Shown: positions 1-10,632, numbered from the stretch's first letter. The stretch is DNA of 64,000 nt from Rhizobiaceae bacterium CPCC 101076 (GCA_003347645.1 QDFX01000014.1:1-64000); one strand, 5' to 3'. Notes: generated from the letters alone by a model not told the origin. Numbers and translations: made by a program.

Positions 1-2
1 CC

Positions 3-83
3 ATCGACCCGGAAGCAGGTTCCGAATCCGGCAATATCGGAAACCTCAACCCGCAATCCGTCGTCAAAAAGAAGAGCGTCTGA
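3..83 (+). CDS. oxc: Oxalyl-CoA decarboxylase, C-terminal end (partial)
   Basis: The window opens inside a reading frame that ends at TGA 81-83. Only 26 codons are visible; they begin IDPEAGSESGNIGNLN and end in a Lys-rich tail. From memory this matches the extreme C-terminus of oxalyl-CoA decarboxylase (IDPAAG.ESG...LN...), a thiamine-diphosphate enzyme that converts oxalyl-CoA to formyl-CoA and CO2. The next gene is formyl-CoA transferase, its obligate partner in oxalate breakdown, which supports the call. The catalytic region lies off the window, so the identification rests on the tail plus context. Confidence 0.72.
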   Translation: MDPEAGSESGNIGNLNPQSVVKKKSV

Positions 84-235
84 GACGGACTGAGATATCC
101 GCTGGCCGAAAGGCTGGCTTCATTCCGCCCGGAAAAGCCTTGCTTCTGCCGGGCGGAATGATCACTTCCTGACCCAGCACCGGAAGGTCGGGGCGTCAGG
201 AACAACGCAAACCTTGAAAGGGAATGGATCGACAG

Positions 236-1489
236 ATGACGAAGCCACTCGAAGGTATAAAGATCATCGACTTCACGCACGTCCAGGCTGGTCCGGCGTG
301 CACGCAGCTTCTGGCGTGGTTCGGCGCTGACGTGATCAAGGTCGAGCGTCCGGGCGCCGGTGACGTGACCCGTTCGCAGCTCCGCCACGTCAAGGACGCG
401 GACGCGCTGTACTTCACCATGCTGAACTCGAACAAGCGTTCGCTGACGCTGGACACCAAGACCCAGCAAGGCAAGGAAGTCCTCACCAAGCTCATCCAGG
501 AGTCGGACGTTCTCGTCGAGAACTTCGGCCCGGGCGCGCTCGACCGCATGGGCTTCTCCTGGGAGAACATCAAGGCCATCAATCCGGGCCTGATCGTCGC
601 CTCGGTGAAGGGCTTCTCGGACGGCCACCACTACGAAGACCTGAAGGTCTACGAGAATGTCGCCCAGTGCGCCGGCGGCGCCGCCTCGACGACCGGTTTC
701 TGGGACGGCCCGCCGACCGTGTCGGCCGCGGCTCTCGGTGACTCGAACACCGGCATGCACCTCGCGATCGGCATCCTGACCGCGCTGCACGCCCGCAACA
801 AGAATGGCGGCAAGGGCCAGAAGGTCGCCGTCTCGATGCAGGACTCGGTGCTCAACCTCTGCCGCGTCAAGCTGCGCGACCAGCAGCGTCTCGACGCCAT
901 CGGCTACCTCGAAGAGTACCCGCAGTACCCGCACGGCACGTTCTCGGACGTCGTTCCGCGCGGCGGCAATGCCGGCGGCGGCGGTCAGCCGGGCTGGGTT
1001 CTGAAGTGCAAGGGCTGGGAAACCGACCCGAACGCCTACATCTACTTCACCATCCAGGGTCATGCCTGGGCGCCGATCTGCAAGGCTCTCGGCAAGGAAG
1101 AGTGGATCGAGGATCCGGCGTACAACACCGCCGAAGCCCGCCAGGACAAGATCTTCGACATCTTCGCCTTCATCGAGGAATGGCTGTCGGACAAGACCAA
1201 GTTCGAGGCCGTCGACATCCTGCGCAAGTTCGACATTCCGTGCGCGCCGGTCCTGTCGATGAAGGAGATCGCCAACGACAAGTCGCTCCGTGAGAGCGGC
1301 ACCGTCGTCGAGGTCGATCATCCGAAGCTCGGCAAGTACCTGACCGTCGGCAGCCCGATCAAGTTCTCGGACCTGAAGGTCGAGGTCACCGCCTCGCCGC
1401 TGCTCGGCCAGCACACCAACGAAGTGCTCGCCGACCTCGGCTACAGCCAGGAACAGATCGCCCAGCTTCACGAAGCCAAGGCCGTCTGA
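236..1489 (+). CDS. frc: Formyl-CoA:oxalate CoA-transferase
   Basis: Class III (CaiB/BaiF) CoA-transferase that moves CoA from formyl-CoA to oxalate, feeding oxalyl-CoA to Oxc. The product is 417 aa from ATG 236 and follows the known Frc sequence throughout: [12 protein letters not shown] near the start, [13 protein letters not shown], the active-site stretch [10 protein letters not shown], and the glycine loop [12 protein letters not shown]. Choosing ATG 236 rather than ATG 224 places the catalytic Asp at residue 169, the same number as in the Oxalobacter enzyme, and gives the AAGGGA at 218-223 a longer but usable spacing. It lies 152 bp behind oxc and is followed by a strong terminator, so oxc-frc is probably one transcript. 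Confidence 0.95.
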   Translation: MTKPLEGIKIIDFTHVQAGPACTQLLAWFGADVIKVERPGAGDVTRSQLRHVKDADALYFTMLNSNKRSLTLDTKTQQGKEVLTKLIQESDVLVENFGPGALDRMGFSWENIKAINPGLIVASVKGFSDGHHYEDLKVYENVAQCAGGAASTTGFWDGPPTVSAAALGDSNTGMHLAIGILTALHARNKNGGKGQKVAVSMQDSVLNLCRVKLRDQQRLDAIGYLEEYPQYPHGTFSDVVPRGGNAGGGGQPGWVLKCKGWETDPNAYIYFTIQGHAWAPICKALGKEEWIEDPAYNTAEARQDKIFDIFAFIEEWLSDKTKFEAVDILRKFDIPCAPVLSMKEIANDKSLRESGTVVEVDHPKLGKYLTVGSPIKFSDLKVEVTASPLLGQHTNEVLADLGYSQEQIAQLHEAKAV

Positions 1490-1511
1490 GCCTTAGGGTT
1501 CTGAATGATTG

Positions 1512-1545
1512 AAAAGGGCCGCCGAGAGGCGGCCCTTTTTGTTTG
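1512..1545 (+). terminator. Rho-independent terminator of frc
   Basis: A 12-bp stem AAAAGGGCCGCC / GGCGGCCCTTTT with a four-base loop GAGA is followed by T-rich sequence (TTTTTGTTTG). It begins 22 bp after the frc stop codon. Confidence 0.9.
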
Positions 1546-1560
1546 TCCCGTTTCCCCGGA

Positions 1561-1648
1561 GCGCGTGCGCGAAGCGCATCGCGAGATCCAGCGCTCCTCG
1601 CGGCGAAGCCGCACTTTATCTATTGAGCGCCTGCGGCGCGTTTATGCG
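1561..1648 (+). repeat. Direct repeat, left copy, flanking the GIY-YIG gene
   Basis: About 88 bp resembling 1965-2049. The shared core TATTGAGCGCCTGCGGCGCG plus TTATGCG (1621-1648) differs from the second copy (2022-2049) at one base, T versus C. Upstream of the core the two copies share AGCGCATC.CGAGA.CC with more drift. The core holds the palindrome GCGCCTGCGGCGC. The left copy runs into the start of the GIY-YIG reading frame. Confidence 0.7.
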
Positions 1649-1950
1649 TGACCAGAAGGCGGTTTGGGGCGCTTCTGGGTCTATCTTCTCGCGAGCGGCA
1701 GGAACGGCACGCTTTATGTGGGCGTGACGAACGATCTGGCGTGCCGGATGTACGAGCATCGCGAGGGGCTGGCCGAGGCGTCACCAAGACCTCCGGCGTG
1801 ACCATGCTGGTTTTGGCCGAGAACTATGCCTCGATCCTCGAAGCGCGGGCGCGCGAGGCGCAGCTCAAGAAATGGCGGCGCGCGTGGAAGATCGCGCTGA
1901 TCGAGGAGAGCAATCCCGGCTGGCGGAATCTCTACGGGGAGATGCTGTGA
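1648..1950 (+). pseudogene. GIY-YIG endonuclease-like gene with two compensating frameshifts
   Basis: The frame from GTG 1648 opens MTRRRFG and ends in a typical GIY-YIG C-terminus (SILEARAREAQLKKWRRAWK...NPGWRNLYGEML). Between them the frame is wrong: the conserved part FWVYLLASGRNGTLYVGVTN and DLACRMYEHREGLAE is read only in the next frame (codons from about 1670 to 1777). One extra G in the run at 1666-1669 shifts out of frame, and one missing base at about 1777-1779 shifts back. Removing the first and restoring the second gives a normal protein of about 100 aa. As written, the product lacks the paired Tyr motifs and should be inactive. Sequencing errors in G runs are an alternative. Short GIY-YIG proteins of this type are common in this order; their role is not well defined. 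Confidence 0.8.
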
Positions 1951-1964
1951 GCCGTTTCCCGGTC

Positions 1965-2049
1965 GGGGTGTGCGTAGCGCATCCCGAGAACCGGGACCGT
2001 GTATTTGCGAAGCTCTTTAGTTATTGAGCGCCTGCGGCGCGCTTATGCG
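1965..2049 (+). repeat. Direct repeat, right copy, flanking the GIY-YIG gene
   Basis: Second copy of the element at 1561-1648, starting 14 bp after the GIY-YIG stop codon. The last 28 bp (2022-2049) match the left copy with one mismatch; the preceding 57 bp match loosely, with small gaps. Confidence 0.68.
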
Positions 2050-2091
2050 CTGGGCCCCGGATCGGCGTGCGTTTCGCGCACTTGCCCGGGG

Positions 2092-2128
2092 GACGTCATC
2101 ATCCTTCGGCGAGCCGAAGGATGACGTC
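2092..2128. repeat. Palindrome between convergent genes
   Basis: GACGTCATCATCCTTCGGC faces GCCGAAGGATGACGTC across a GA loop; only an extra ATC in the left arm breaks the symmetry. It lies just beyond the stop codon of the leftward FAH-family gene. It resembles the GTCATCCTCCGG palindromes found later in the window, with a different stem tip. It could act as a terminator, although no T run is present. Confidence 0.7.
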
Positions 2129-2132
2129 CAGA

Positions 2133-2906
2133 TCACAGCTCGACCGTGTTGGTCAGCGTGCCGATGCCCTCGATCATGATCTCGACCGTGTTCACCGGCT
2201 CCTTCATCGAGCCGACGCCGACCGAGGTGCCGCATTCGATCAGGTCGCCCGGGTTGAGCGTCATGTCGTGCGAGAGCAGCGAGACGAGCTTCGCGGCCGG
2301 GAAGATCATGTCGGCGATCGGGTAGTTCTGGCGCTCCTGACCGTTCAGGACCGTCTTCACCACCAGCGTCTCCGGCTTCACGTCGGTCGCGATGACCGGG
2401 CCGAACGGGCCGAAGCCGTCATAGCCCTTGGCGCGCGCCCATTGCGGGAAGGTCGGGTCCCTGGTGATGATCGCTGCGGCGGTGATGTCGTTCACGCAGG
2501 TGTAACCGAAGATGTGGGCGGCGGCCTCTTCCTCGGAGATGCGGGTCGCGGTCTTGCCGATGATGATGCCGAGCTCGCCCTCGAACACGACCGGGCCCTC
2601 ATAGCCCTTCGGCTTCCTGACGACCGCGCCGGGCGTCGTGACCGACGAGATCGACTTCAGGAGGAACAGCGGCTCGGCGGGTTCCGCGACCTGGAGCTTG
2701 GCCGCGAGCGCGTGGAAATTGTTCCACATCGCGATGATCTTGGTCGGCTCGGTCGGCGCCAGCAGCGACACCGACGACAGCGCGACGGTCTCGCCGGTCG
2801 GCGTGGCGCCGTCGAACATATCGCCGGAATGGACGGTGATGCTGTCGCCGTCGAGCGTTCCGAACGCGGTCTTCCCCTGATGGGTGAAGCGAACCCATTT
2901 CGCCAT
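2133..2906 (-). CDS. Fumarylacetoacetate hydrolase (FAH) family protein
   Basis: 257 aa. The family cleaves or decarboxylates beta-keto acids with a divalent metal. Seen here: a short N-terminal domain, then the FAH core with the metal-binding stretch VVFEGELGIIIGK, GYTCVNDITAA, the WARAKGYDGFGPFGP turn, and the C-terminal GTSVGVGSMKEPVNTVEI. The size fits the small acylpyruvase/hydratase-type branch rather than true fumarylacetoacetase (over 400 aa). Substrate cannot be read from the sequence. It is the last gene of a leftward run after glycerate kinase and pyruvate kinase, 27 bp behind pyk, which hints at acting on a pyruvate- or oxaloacetate-related keto acid. Confidence 0.88.
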   Translation of the reverse strand: MAKWVRFTHQGKTAFGTLDGDSITVHSGDMFDGATPTGETVALSSVSLLAPTEPTKIIAMWNNFHALAAKLQVAEPAEPLFLLKSISSVTTPGAVVRKPKGYEGPVVFEGELGIIIGKTATRISEEEAAAHIFGYTCVNDITAAAIITRDPTFPQWARAKGYDGFGPFGPVIATDVKPETLVVKTVLNGQERQNYPIADMIFPAAKLVSLLSHDMTLNPGDLIECGTSVGVGSMKEPVNTVEIMIEGIGTLTNTVEL

Positions 2907-2933
2907 TGGCGTTTCCCCTAACTATTTATGCGG

Positions 2934-4352
2934 TCAGACGCCGCCGACCTGGAAGATGCGGAGCAGGTTGGTGGTGCCCGACTGCGCGAAGGGCATGCCG
3001 GCCGTCACCGCCATGATGTCGCCGTCCTTGGCGACGCCGTTCGACTTGGCGACCTCGGTCGCGAAGGCGACGATCTCCGACACCTTCTCGATGTCGCGGA
3101 TGACGACGGGGGTGACGCCCCAGACGCAGGACATGCGGCGTGCCGTCTCGATGCTCGGCGTCAGCGAGAAGATCGGGACGAGCGGACGCTCGCGCGCGGC
3201 GCGCAACGTGGTCGAGCCCGAGGTCGTGTAGGTCGCCGCGGCGGTCAGCGGCAGCACGCTCGCGACGGTGCCGAGCGAGGCGCAGATCGCGTCGGCGATC
3301 GTCGCGCGCGAGCCCGGATGCGAGTTGAGGATCAGGCGCTTGTACTCCGGATCCTTTTCGACGTTGGCGACGATCTTGCTCATCATCGTCACGGCCTCGA
3401 TCGGGAACTTGCCCGAGGCGCTTTCGGCCGAAAGCATGACGGCGTCCGCGCCCTCATAGACGGCGGTCGCGACGTCCGAGGCCTCGGCGCGCGTCGGTGT
3501 CGGCGAATGGATCATACTTTCCAGCATCTGCGTCGCGACGACGACCGGGCGGCCATACTGGCGCGACAGCTTGATCATGCGGCGCTGCACGGCCGGGATC
3601 TCTTCCGGCTGCATCTCGACACCGAGATCGCCGCGGGCGACCATGATGGCATCGGATGCCTCGACGATCTCTTCCAGGACGTCGACGGCGGCCGGCTTCT
3701 CGATCTTCGACATGATCAGCGCGCGGCCGCCGATCAGCTTGCGGGCATCGTGCAGGTCCTGCGCGGTCTGGACGAAGGAGAGCGCGACCCAGTCGGCACC
3801 CATACCGAGACCGAATTCGAGGTCGCGGCGGTCCTTCTCGGTGATGACGTCGAGCGGCAGGACGGCGCCGACGACGCTGACGCCCTTGCGCTCCGACAGC
3901 ACGCCGCCGGTGATGACCTTGCCCACCGCGTAATCCTTGCCGTGCTCCTGCACCTCCATGCGGATCTTGCCGTCATCGAGGAGGAGCTGCACGCCCGGGC
4001 GGGCGGCTGCGAAGATTTCCGGGTGCGGGAGGTAGGCGCGGCTGACGTCGCCCGGCTTCGGATCGAGGTCGAAGCGGAACAGCGCGCCGTTCTGGAGCGT
4101 GACCGGGCCGTCGGCGAAGGTGCCGACGCGGAGCTTCGGGCCCTGCAGATCGAGAAGGATGCCGATCGGTTTGCCGGTTTCCTTTTCGAGCGCGCGGATG
4201 GCCTCGAAACGGGCGCGATGGTCGTCGTGCGTGCCGTGGCTCATATTGAGACGGAACATGTCGACGCCGGCCTCGAACAGGGCGCGGAGCTGTTCCGGGC
4301 TCGAGCTGGCCGGGCCGACGGTGGCAACAATCTTGGCTTTGCGATCACGCAT
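2934..4352 (-). CDS. pyk: Pyruvate kinase
   Basis: 472 aa, the usual length. Transfers phosphate from phosphoenolpyruvate to ADP in the cytoplasm. Key features: TVGPASSS at residues 11-18, substrate-binding FRLNMSHG (33-40), catalytic Lys219 in IEKP, the metal-binding MVARGDLGVE (237-246) and the C-terminal allosteric-type domain. It follows glycerate kinase by 35 bp on the same strand, so the pair would carry glycerate toward pyruvate, needing only enolase in between. Confidence 0.97.
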   Translation of the reverse strand: MRDRKAKIVATVGPASSSPEQLRALFEAGVDMFRLNMSHGTHDDHRARFEAIRALEKETGKPIGILLDLQGPKLRVGTFADGPVTLQNGALFRFDLDPKPGDVSRAYLPHPEIFAAARPGVQLLLDDGKIRMEVQEHGKDYAVGKVITGGVLSERKGVSVVGAVLPLDVITEKDRRDLEFGLGMGADWVALSFVQTAQDLHDARKLIGGRALIMSKIEKPAAVDVLEEIVEASDAIMVARGDLGVEMQPEEIPAVQRRMIKLSRQYGRPVVVATQMLESMIHSPTPTRAEASDVATAVYEGADAVMLSAESASGKFPIEAVTMMSKIVANVEKDPEYKRLILNSHPGSRATIADAICASLGTVASVLPLTAAATYTTSGSTTLRAARERPLVPIFSLTPSIETARRMSCVWGVTPVVIRDIEKVSEIVAFATEVAKSNGVAKDGDIMAVTAGMPFAQSGTTNLLRIFQVGGV

Positions 4353-4387
4353 GCGATCTCGCGGGGTCCCGACCCCGCCTCCCTTCT

Positions 4388-5686
4388 TCAGTCAGTGATA
4401 AGGATGGCGCGGAAGTCGTTGACGTTGGTCAGCGTGGGTCCCGTCGTCACAAGGCTGTCGAGCGCGGAAAAGAAGCCGTAGCCGTCATTGTCCGCGAGTT
4501 TGAGTTTGGCGCTGACACCCTTGTCGGCTGCGCGCGAGAGGGTGTCGTCGAGCGCGATCGCGCCCGCATTATCCTCGCTGCCATCGATGCCGTCGGTGTC
4601 GGCCGCGAGCGCGTGGACGCCCTTCAGGCCGTCGAGCGCGACGGTGAGCGCGAGGAGGAATTCGGCGTTGCGGCCGCCGCGACCCTTGCCGCGCACGGTG
4701 ACCGTGGTCTCGCCGCCGGAGAGCAGCACGCAGGGCTTTTTTGCCGGCTGATCGTACTGGACGACCTGACGGGCAATACCGGCCATCACGCGCGCGACCT
4801 CCCGCGCCTCGCCCTCGATGGCGTCGCCGAGGATGATCGGCGTCAGGCCGGCCTGACGGGCGACCTCGGCCGCCGCTTCCAGCGACATCTGGGGCGTCGC
4901 GACCATTTTGAGGCTCGCGCGCGACAGCTTCGCGTCGCCGGGCTTGATGCTTTCGCCGACGCCACGTTCGAGATGTTCGATCGCCGCGCGGGGCTCCTCG
5001 ATCTTGTATTTGCGGACGATCGCGAGCGCGTCGGCGAAAGTGGTACGGTCCGGGACGGTCGGGCCCGAAGCGATGACGGACGGGTCGTCGCCGGGGACGT
5101 CGGAGATCAGGAGCGAGACGACGGTCGCCGGCCAGGCGGCGGCCGCGAGGCGGCCGCCCTTGATCGCCGAGAGATGCTTCCTGACGCAGTTCATCTCGTC
5201 GATCGAGGCGCCGGAGGCGAGGAGCGCTTTGTTGAGCGCCTGCTTGTCGGCGAGCGTCAGGCCTTCGGCCGGAAGCGCCATCAGCGCCGAGCCGCCGCCG
5301 GAGATGAGCGCGATGACGAGGTCGTCCTCGTTGAGGCCCTGGACTTTTTCGAGGATCCGGCGCGCGGCGTCCTCGCCGGCGGCGTCAGGCACCGGATGCG
5401 AGGCCTCGACGATCTCGATCCTGTCGCAATGGACGGCGTGGCCGTAGCGGGTGACGACGAGGCCCTCGAGCGGGCCGGTCCAGTTGTCCTCGACGGCCTT
5501 GGCCATCGCTGCGGAGGCCTTGCCTGCTCCGATCACGATGGTGCGGCCCTTCGGGATCGGCGGCAGATGCTGCGGGACGATGACCGACGGCAATGCCGCC
5601 GCGACGGCCGCGTCGAACATCGCGCGCAGCTTCTCGCTCGGAGCGGAACTGGATGTAATCTGAGCTGGGACGTGGCCCGGTGCCAT
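4388..5686 (-). CDS. Glycerate 2-kinase (MOFRL/DUF4147 family)
   Basis: 432 aa. Phosphorylates D-glycerate to 2-phosphoglycerate; older annotations call the family hydroxypyruvate reductase TtuD. Seen: an N-terminal DUF4147 domain with GRTIVIGAGKASAAMAKA and the glycine-rich ALISGGGSALMALP, LISDVPGDDPSVIASGPT, then the C-terminal MOFRL domain with LLSGGETTVTVRGKGRGGRN and ALAADTDGIDGSEDNAGA. It is the first gene of a leftward run with pyruvate kinase. In methylotrophs and C2-acid users this enzyme drains the serine or glyoxylate route, which fits oxalate genes nearby. The exact start is uncertain; the first 10-15 residues are not conserved. Confidence 0.92.
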   Translation of the reverse strand: MAPGHVPAQITSSSAPSEKLRAMFDAAVAAALPSVIVPQHLPPIPKGRTIVIGAGKASAAMAKAVEDNWTGPLEGLVVTRYGHAVHCDRIEIVEASHPVPDAAGEDAARRILEKVQGLNEDDLVIALISGGGSALMALPAEGLTLADKQALNKALLASGASIDEMNCVRKHLSAIKGGRLAAAAWPATVVSLLISDVPGDDPSVIASGPTVPDRTTFADALAIVRKYKIEEPRAAIEHLERGVGESIKPGDAKLSRASLKMVATPQMSLEAAAEVARQAGLTPIILGDAIEGEAREVARVMAGIARQVVQYDQPAKKPCVLLSGGETTVTVRGKGRGGRNAEFLLALTVALDGLKGVHALAADTDGIDGSEDNAGAIALDDTLSRAADKGVSAKLKLADNDGYGFFSALDSLVTTGPTLTNVNDFRAILITD

Positions 5687-5786
5687 GGAGACCTTCCACC
5701 AGGGGAGCCGCCTTAGTGGCGGAAATGGAAATATTTTTCAACCGGCCTCATACCAAAGGCCGAGTATGTCGCGGAGGCTCCTTTTA

Positions 5787-6248
5787 TCAGCCTCGGCCGC
5801 GATAGGAAGGGACCCCCTGATCGGGTACCCAGGTGCCTTCCGGGACCGCGCCGAACTGCCAGAAAACGTCGATCGGGATCCCGCCGCGCGGATACCAATA
5901 GCCGCCGATGCGCAGCCAGCGCGGCTTCAGCGTCTCGACGAGCTTCTTGCCGATGCCGACGGTGCAATCCTCGTGGAAGGCGCCGTGGTTGCGGAACGAG
6001 GTGAGATAGAGCTTGAGCGACTTCGATTCGACGAGCCAGGCGTCGGGCACGTAGTCGATCATCAGATGCGCGAAATCAGGCTGGCCGGTGACCGGGCAGA
6101 GCGAGGTGAATTCCGGCACGGTGAAGCGTGCGACGTAATCCGTGTCCGGATGCGGGTTTGGCACGCGCTCGAGCGTCGCGGCATCAGGAGACGCGGGCGT
6201 CTCGGTGGCGCGGCCGAGCTGGGTGAGGGTCGTGGTGTCTGTCGTCAT
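5787..6248 (-). CDS. queF: NADPH-dependent preQ0 reductase
   Basis: 153 aa, type I QueF. Reduces 7-cyano-7-deazaguanine (preQ0) to preQ1 in queuosine tRNA modification. Motifs: Cys51 of CPVTGQPD forms the thioimide, Asp58 is the general acid, and the NADPH-binding QueF motif ESKSLKLYL spans 74-82; [10 protein letters not shown] follows. It stands alone, 100 bp from the glycerate kinase start. A queuosine-precursor transporter lies at 47.8 kb. Confidence 0.96.
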   Translation of the reverse strand: MTTDTTTLTQLGRATETPASPDAATLERVPNPHPDTDYVARFTVPEFTSLCPVTGQPDFAHLMIDYVPDAWLVESKSLKLYLTSFRNHGAFHEDCTVGIGKKLVETLKPRWLRIGGYWYPRGGIPIDVFWQFGAVPEGTWVPDQGVPSYRGRG

Positions 6249-6382
6249 GGCGGCGTTCTAGCGCCGCTCGGCCCGCGAGGCGAGAGCGGCGCGCTCACGC
6301 CTCGGATCACGCTTCACGCGATCGGGCCGGCCCGGACACGGATCGTGTGCGGCTGCCGCCGGATGCACCCTCCGGACGAGCG

Positions 6383-6556
6383 TCATGCGTCCGTGGGGAT
6401 CTCGCCGTCCTCCTCGAAATCGTGGACGAACTGCCATCCCTCGAACCATTCCGCATGATCGCGGGTGCCCTGCTCGTAAGGATTGTCCTGAGCCTGCCGG
6501 CCTTCAGCCGCTGCCGCTCGCCCCTGTTGGAAGGCAGTGGTCGGTTTGGTGTTCAT
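6383..6556 (-). CDS. Small Rmf/CrpP-like protein
   Basis: 57 aa from ATG 6556, chosen because GGGAGG lies 8 bp upstream; a longer in-frame ATG exists at 6607. The sequence FQQGRAAAAEGRQAQDNPYE followed by GTRDHAEWFEGWQF has the pattern of the ribosome modulation factor/CrpP family (GxxA..G....NPY......W..GW). Rmf dimerises stationary-phase ribosomes; CrpP-like members have been linked to fluoroquinolone resistance, a role that is disputed. An acidic tail ends the protein. Function beyond family is inference. Confidence 0.72.
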   Translation of the reverse strand: MNTKPTTAFQQGRAAAAEGRQAQDNPYEQGTRDHAEWFEGWQFVHDFEEDGEIPTDA

Positions 6557-6811
6557 GATCGAACCTCCCGCAACCGATGAACGCGGAAGGCAGTCCGCCG
6601 GGTTCATCGTTTTCGAAGCGCGAGGCGAATTTTCGATATGCCAGCCGAATGTGATCTCAAGCCGTTCCGACCCTACCGCGCGGTTAGGGTCGTTTGCGAC
6701 TTGCGGATCGTTCCCCTCCTGGTCGCAAAGTCGTCCCCCTACACGTAAAATTATCTATGAGTTAGGAATTTTTCTCCAGGATTCCGTAGGGAAATGCGCG
6801 GGGAGCATGCG

Positions 6812-8485
6812 ATGGGCAAGGGGTCGATTGCGAGGCAGCTTTATCTGATCGGTGGGCTTGGCGGGATCGCGCTGTTCGGGATGATCGTCTACGGCGGTTA
6901 TGAATCCCATCGGACCGCGATGGCCTACAAACAGGCCGAGCTTCAGCACATCGTCGAAAGTGCCATCGGCCTTGCCGACGGCTTCGCCAAGCGGGCGGAG
7001 GCCGGCGAAATGACGACCGAGGAAGCGCAGAAGGCAACACTCTCCGCGATTGCATCGATGCGCTATGCCGGCACCGAATATCTTTGGGTCAACGACATGC
7101 ATCCTCGCATGGTGATGCATCCGATCAAGCCTGAACTAAACGGCAAGGACCTCACCGAGAACAAGGATCCGAACGGCAAAAGGCTGTTCGTCGCCTTCGT
7201 CGACGAGGTGAAGGCGCACGGCGCGGGAACGGTCGATTATCTTTGGCCCAAGCCCGGCGAAGCGGCTCCGGTGGCGAAGACGTCCTACGTGAAAGGCTAT
7301 CCGCGCTGGGGCTGGGTCGTAGGGACCGGCGTCTATATAGATGTTCTCCAGGCTCAGGTGTGGCGGGAGATTTTCGGACAGGCCGCGGTCGGCGGACTTC
7401 TTGTCCTTTGTCTGTTCGGCGCGGCCACGCTGCTTATCCGCTCGGTCACGAAGCCGCTCGGGCGGATACGCGATGCGATGCTGCAAATGGCGCGCGGAGA
7501 AGACGCCGTCATCGGCGATACCGACCGGTCGGGCGAAATCGGGGAAATGGCGCGGGCGCTCGTCGTGTTCCGCGCCAATGCCGCCGAGAGAGTGACGCTC
7601 GGGGAGCAACAGGAGGCGAGCCGCAGCGCCGCGCTCTCGCGCCAAGCCGTGGTGGATGCGGCGATCGCGAGCTTTCGCCAGGACGTCCAGCGTCTCCTCG
7701 AGGCGATGACCGAGAACGGCGCGGCCATGCAGTCGGCCGCCCGAGATCTCGATCAGGTCGCGAGTGCCACTGTCGAGCAAGCGGGCGCCGCGGCCCAGGC
7801 ATCCGACACGGCGACCGGGAATGTCCAGATCGCGGCGGCAGCCGCGGAGGAACTGGTCTCCTCCATTCAGGAGATCACGGGCCAGATCGGCCGGACGAGC
7901 AGGATTGTCGGCCAGGCCTCGGAAGAGGTGCGGCGCACGAATTCGACCGTCGCGAGCCTCAGCGAGGCGGCGGCGCGGATCGGCGATGTCGTCTCCCTCA
8001 TCCAGGACATCGCCGCACAGACCAACCTTCTCGCGCTCAACGCCACGATCGAGGCAGCGCGCGCCGGGGAAGCCGGCAAGGGGTTCGCCGTCGTCGCGCA
8101 GGAGGTCAAGACGCTCGCCAACCAGACCGAGCGGGCGACCGGAGACATCTCGACTCAGATCGGCGCCATCCAGACCGCCTCGCGCGAGGCGGTGGACGCC
8201 ATCCGGGAGATTTCCGCGACGATGGAAGAGGTCGACCGTTCGACCAATGCGATCGCCGCGGCGGTCGAGGAGCAGGGCGCGGCAACGTCGGAAATCAGCC
8301 GCAGTGTCGCGAACGCGGCCCTGGGCACCACCTCCGCGAACGCCCATATCGGTGACGTTTCGTCAGCGGCAGACCGGGTGTCGGGGTCGTCGACGAGCGT
8401 CGATCAGGCCGCGTCGGACATTTCCGCGCGCACGGCCGACCTCAGAAGTCTCGTCGATTCGTTCCTGACGAAGGTCGCGGCCTGA
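6812..8485 (+). CDS. Methyl-accepting chemotaxis protein with single Cache sensor
   Basis: 557 aa from ATG 6812, preferred over ATG 6794 because GGGGAG ends 6 bp before it. Order: TM helix about 10-30, periplasmic sCache_2-type sensor ([20 protein letters not shown], then [15 protein letters not shown]), TM helix about 190-210, HAMP domain, then the signalling coiled coil with tip [20 protein letters not shown] near residue 405. sCache_2 sensors usually bind small organic acids, which would suit this metabolism; that is inference. No CheW-binding tail pentapeptide was recognised. No che genes are nearby. Confidence 0.95.
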   Translation: MGKGSIARQLYLIGGLGGIALFGMIVYGGYESHRTAMAYKQAELQHIVESAIGLADGFAKRAEAGEMTTEEAQKATLSAIASMRYAGTEYLWVNDMHPRMVMHPIKPELNGKDLTENKDPNGKRLFVAFVDEVKAHGAGTVDYLWPKPGEAAPVAKTSYVKGYPRWGWVVGTGVYIDVLQAQVWREIFGQAAVGGLLVLCLFGAATLLIRSVTKPLGRIRDAMLQMARGEDAVIGDTDRSGEIGEMARALVVFRANAAERVTLGEQQEASRSAALSRQAVVDAAIASFRQDVQRLLEAMTENGAAMQSAARDLDQVASATVEQAGAAAQASDTATGNVQIAAAAAEELVSSIQEITGQIGRTSRIVGQASEEVRRTNSTVASLSEAAARIGDVVSLIQDIAAQTNLLALNATIEAARAGEAGKGFAVVAQEVKTLANQTERATGDISTQIGAIQTASREAVDAIREISATMEEVDRSTNAIAAAVEEQGAATSEISRSVANAALGTTSANAHIGDVSSAADRVSGSSTSVDQAASDISARTADLRSLVDSFLTKVAA

Positions 8486-8547
8486 TCCCCGGCGGGATCA
8501 GCTCGGGCGTTCGCTGATGGCGGTTGCGCCGGGATGGCTGCGAAGAT

Positions 8548-8751
8548 TTATGACGCGGAGCTCTTTCCCGCCTCGGGTTCTTCGGCGTCGTCTTCCTCGT
8601 ACTCGAACATCTCGTCGAGCGCGTCCTGGATGGTTTCCACGTCGTCGACGGAGGCGGTGAACGTGAACGTCGCGCCGTCGCCGGTCTCGAACGTCATTTC
8701 GATTTCGTCCTCGCCCTTGGCGTCGATCTGCAGGCTGGTGAATTTGGCCAT
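8548..8751 (-). CDS. Small acidic hypothetical protein
   Basis: 67 aa from ATG 8751. Begins MAKFTSLQIDAKGEDEIEMT and has an alternating pattern typical of a small beta-sheet protein, then a helix (VETIQDALDEMFEYEEDD) and an acidic disordered tail. No signal peptide, membrane segment or known motif was recognised. It lies tail-to-tail with the chemoreceptor, 62 bp apart. Coding is supported by codon usage and a clean start, but the ribosome-binding site is weak (GAGACC). Confidence 0.62.
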   Translation of the reverse strand: MAKFTSLQIDAKGEDEIEMTFETGDGATFTFTASVDDVETIQDALDEMFEYEEDDAEEPEAGKSSAS

Positions 8752-9114
8752 GACGGTCTCGGTACTCTCGATGTTGGGATGTGGTGTCGAGCGACAGTGA
8801 GCCCACAACGTTGCATAGTTATGGCCGTTCCCGGCATCGCTGATGAAACGGCGGGTGCGAGTCGCGTCCGGGCGACCGCTCGACGCTGACTGCATCGCAC
8901 AGAAGCCGCGCCATGCGCCAGGGCGGCTGGACACCGGCCGAAGCGCGCCCACATGATGGGTCAGCCGTGCGACGACGCATGACACAAAAACAATAGCGTA
9001 TCGGCAGCATACAGGGCTTCGGTCCCGCCGGCGTGTCCTTTAACGACGCGCCCCCGCCACCGGACTCTCCTGCCGACAGGCTGCGTTTCGCGGCGTGTTT
9101 CGGGAGGAACAACA
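8752..9114. other. Intergenic region upstream of the aldehyde dehydrogenase
   Basis: 363 bp between divergent genes. Several open frames cross it but none has a coherent protein pattern. The last bases carry GGGAGGAACAACA before ATG 9115, a strong ribosome-binding site. I looked for a sigma-54 promoter, common for related alcohol-induced dehydrogenases, and did not find one I would defend. Confidence 0.5.

Positions 9115-10632
<1,518 letters not shown>

Noticed and set aside
2067-4481. Long plus-strand open frames opposite the FAH and pyruvate kinase genes (284 and 517 codons)
   Set aside because: They are Arg/Asp/Gly-rich mirror frames of real genes, a known effect in GC-rich DNA; no protein pattern and no ribosome site.
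8752-9114. Sigma-54 promoter for the aldehyde dehydrogenase
   Set aside because: I could not find a GG-10-GC pair with proper flanks.
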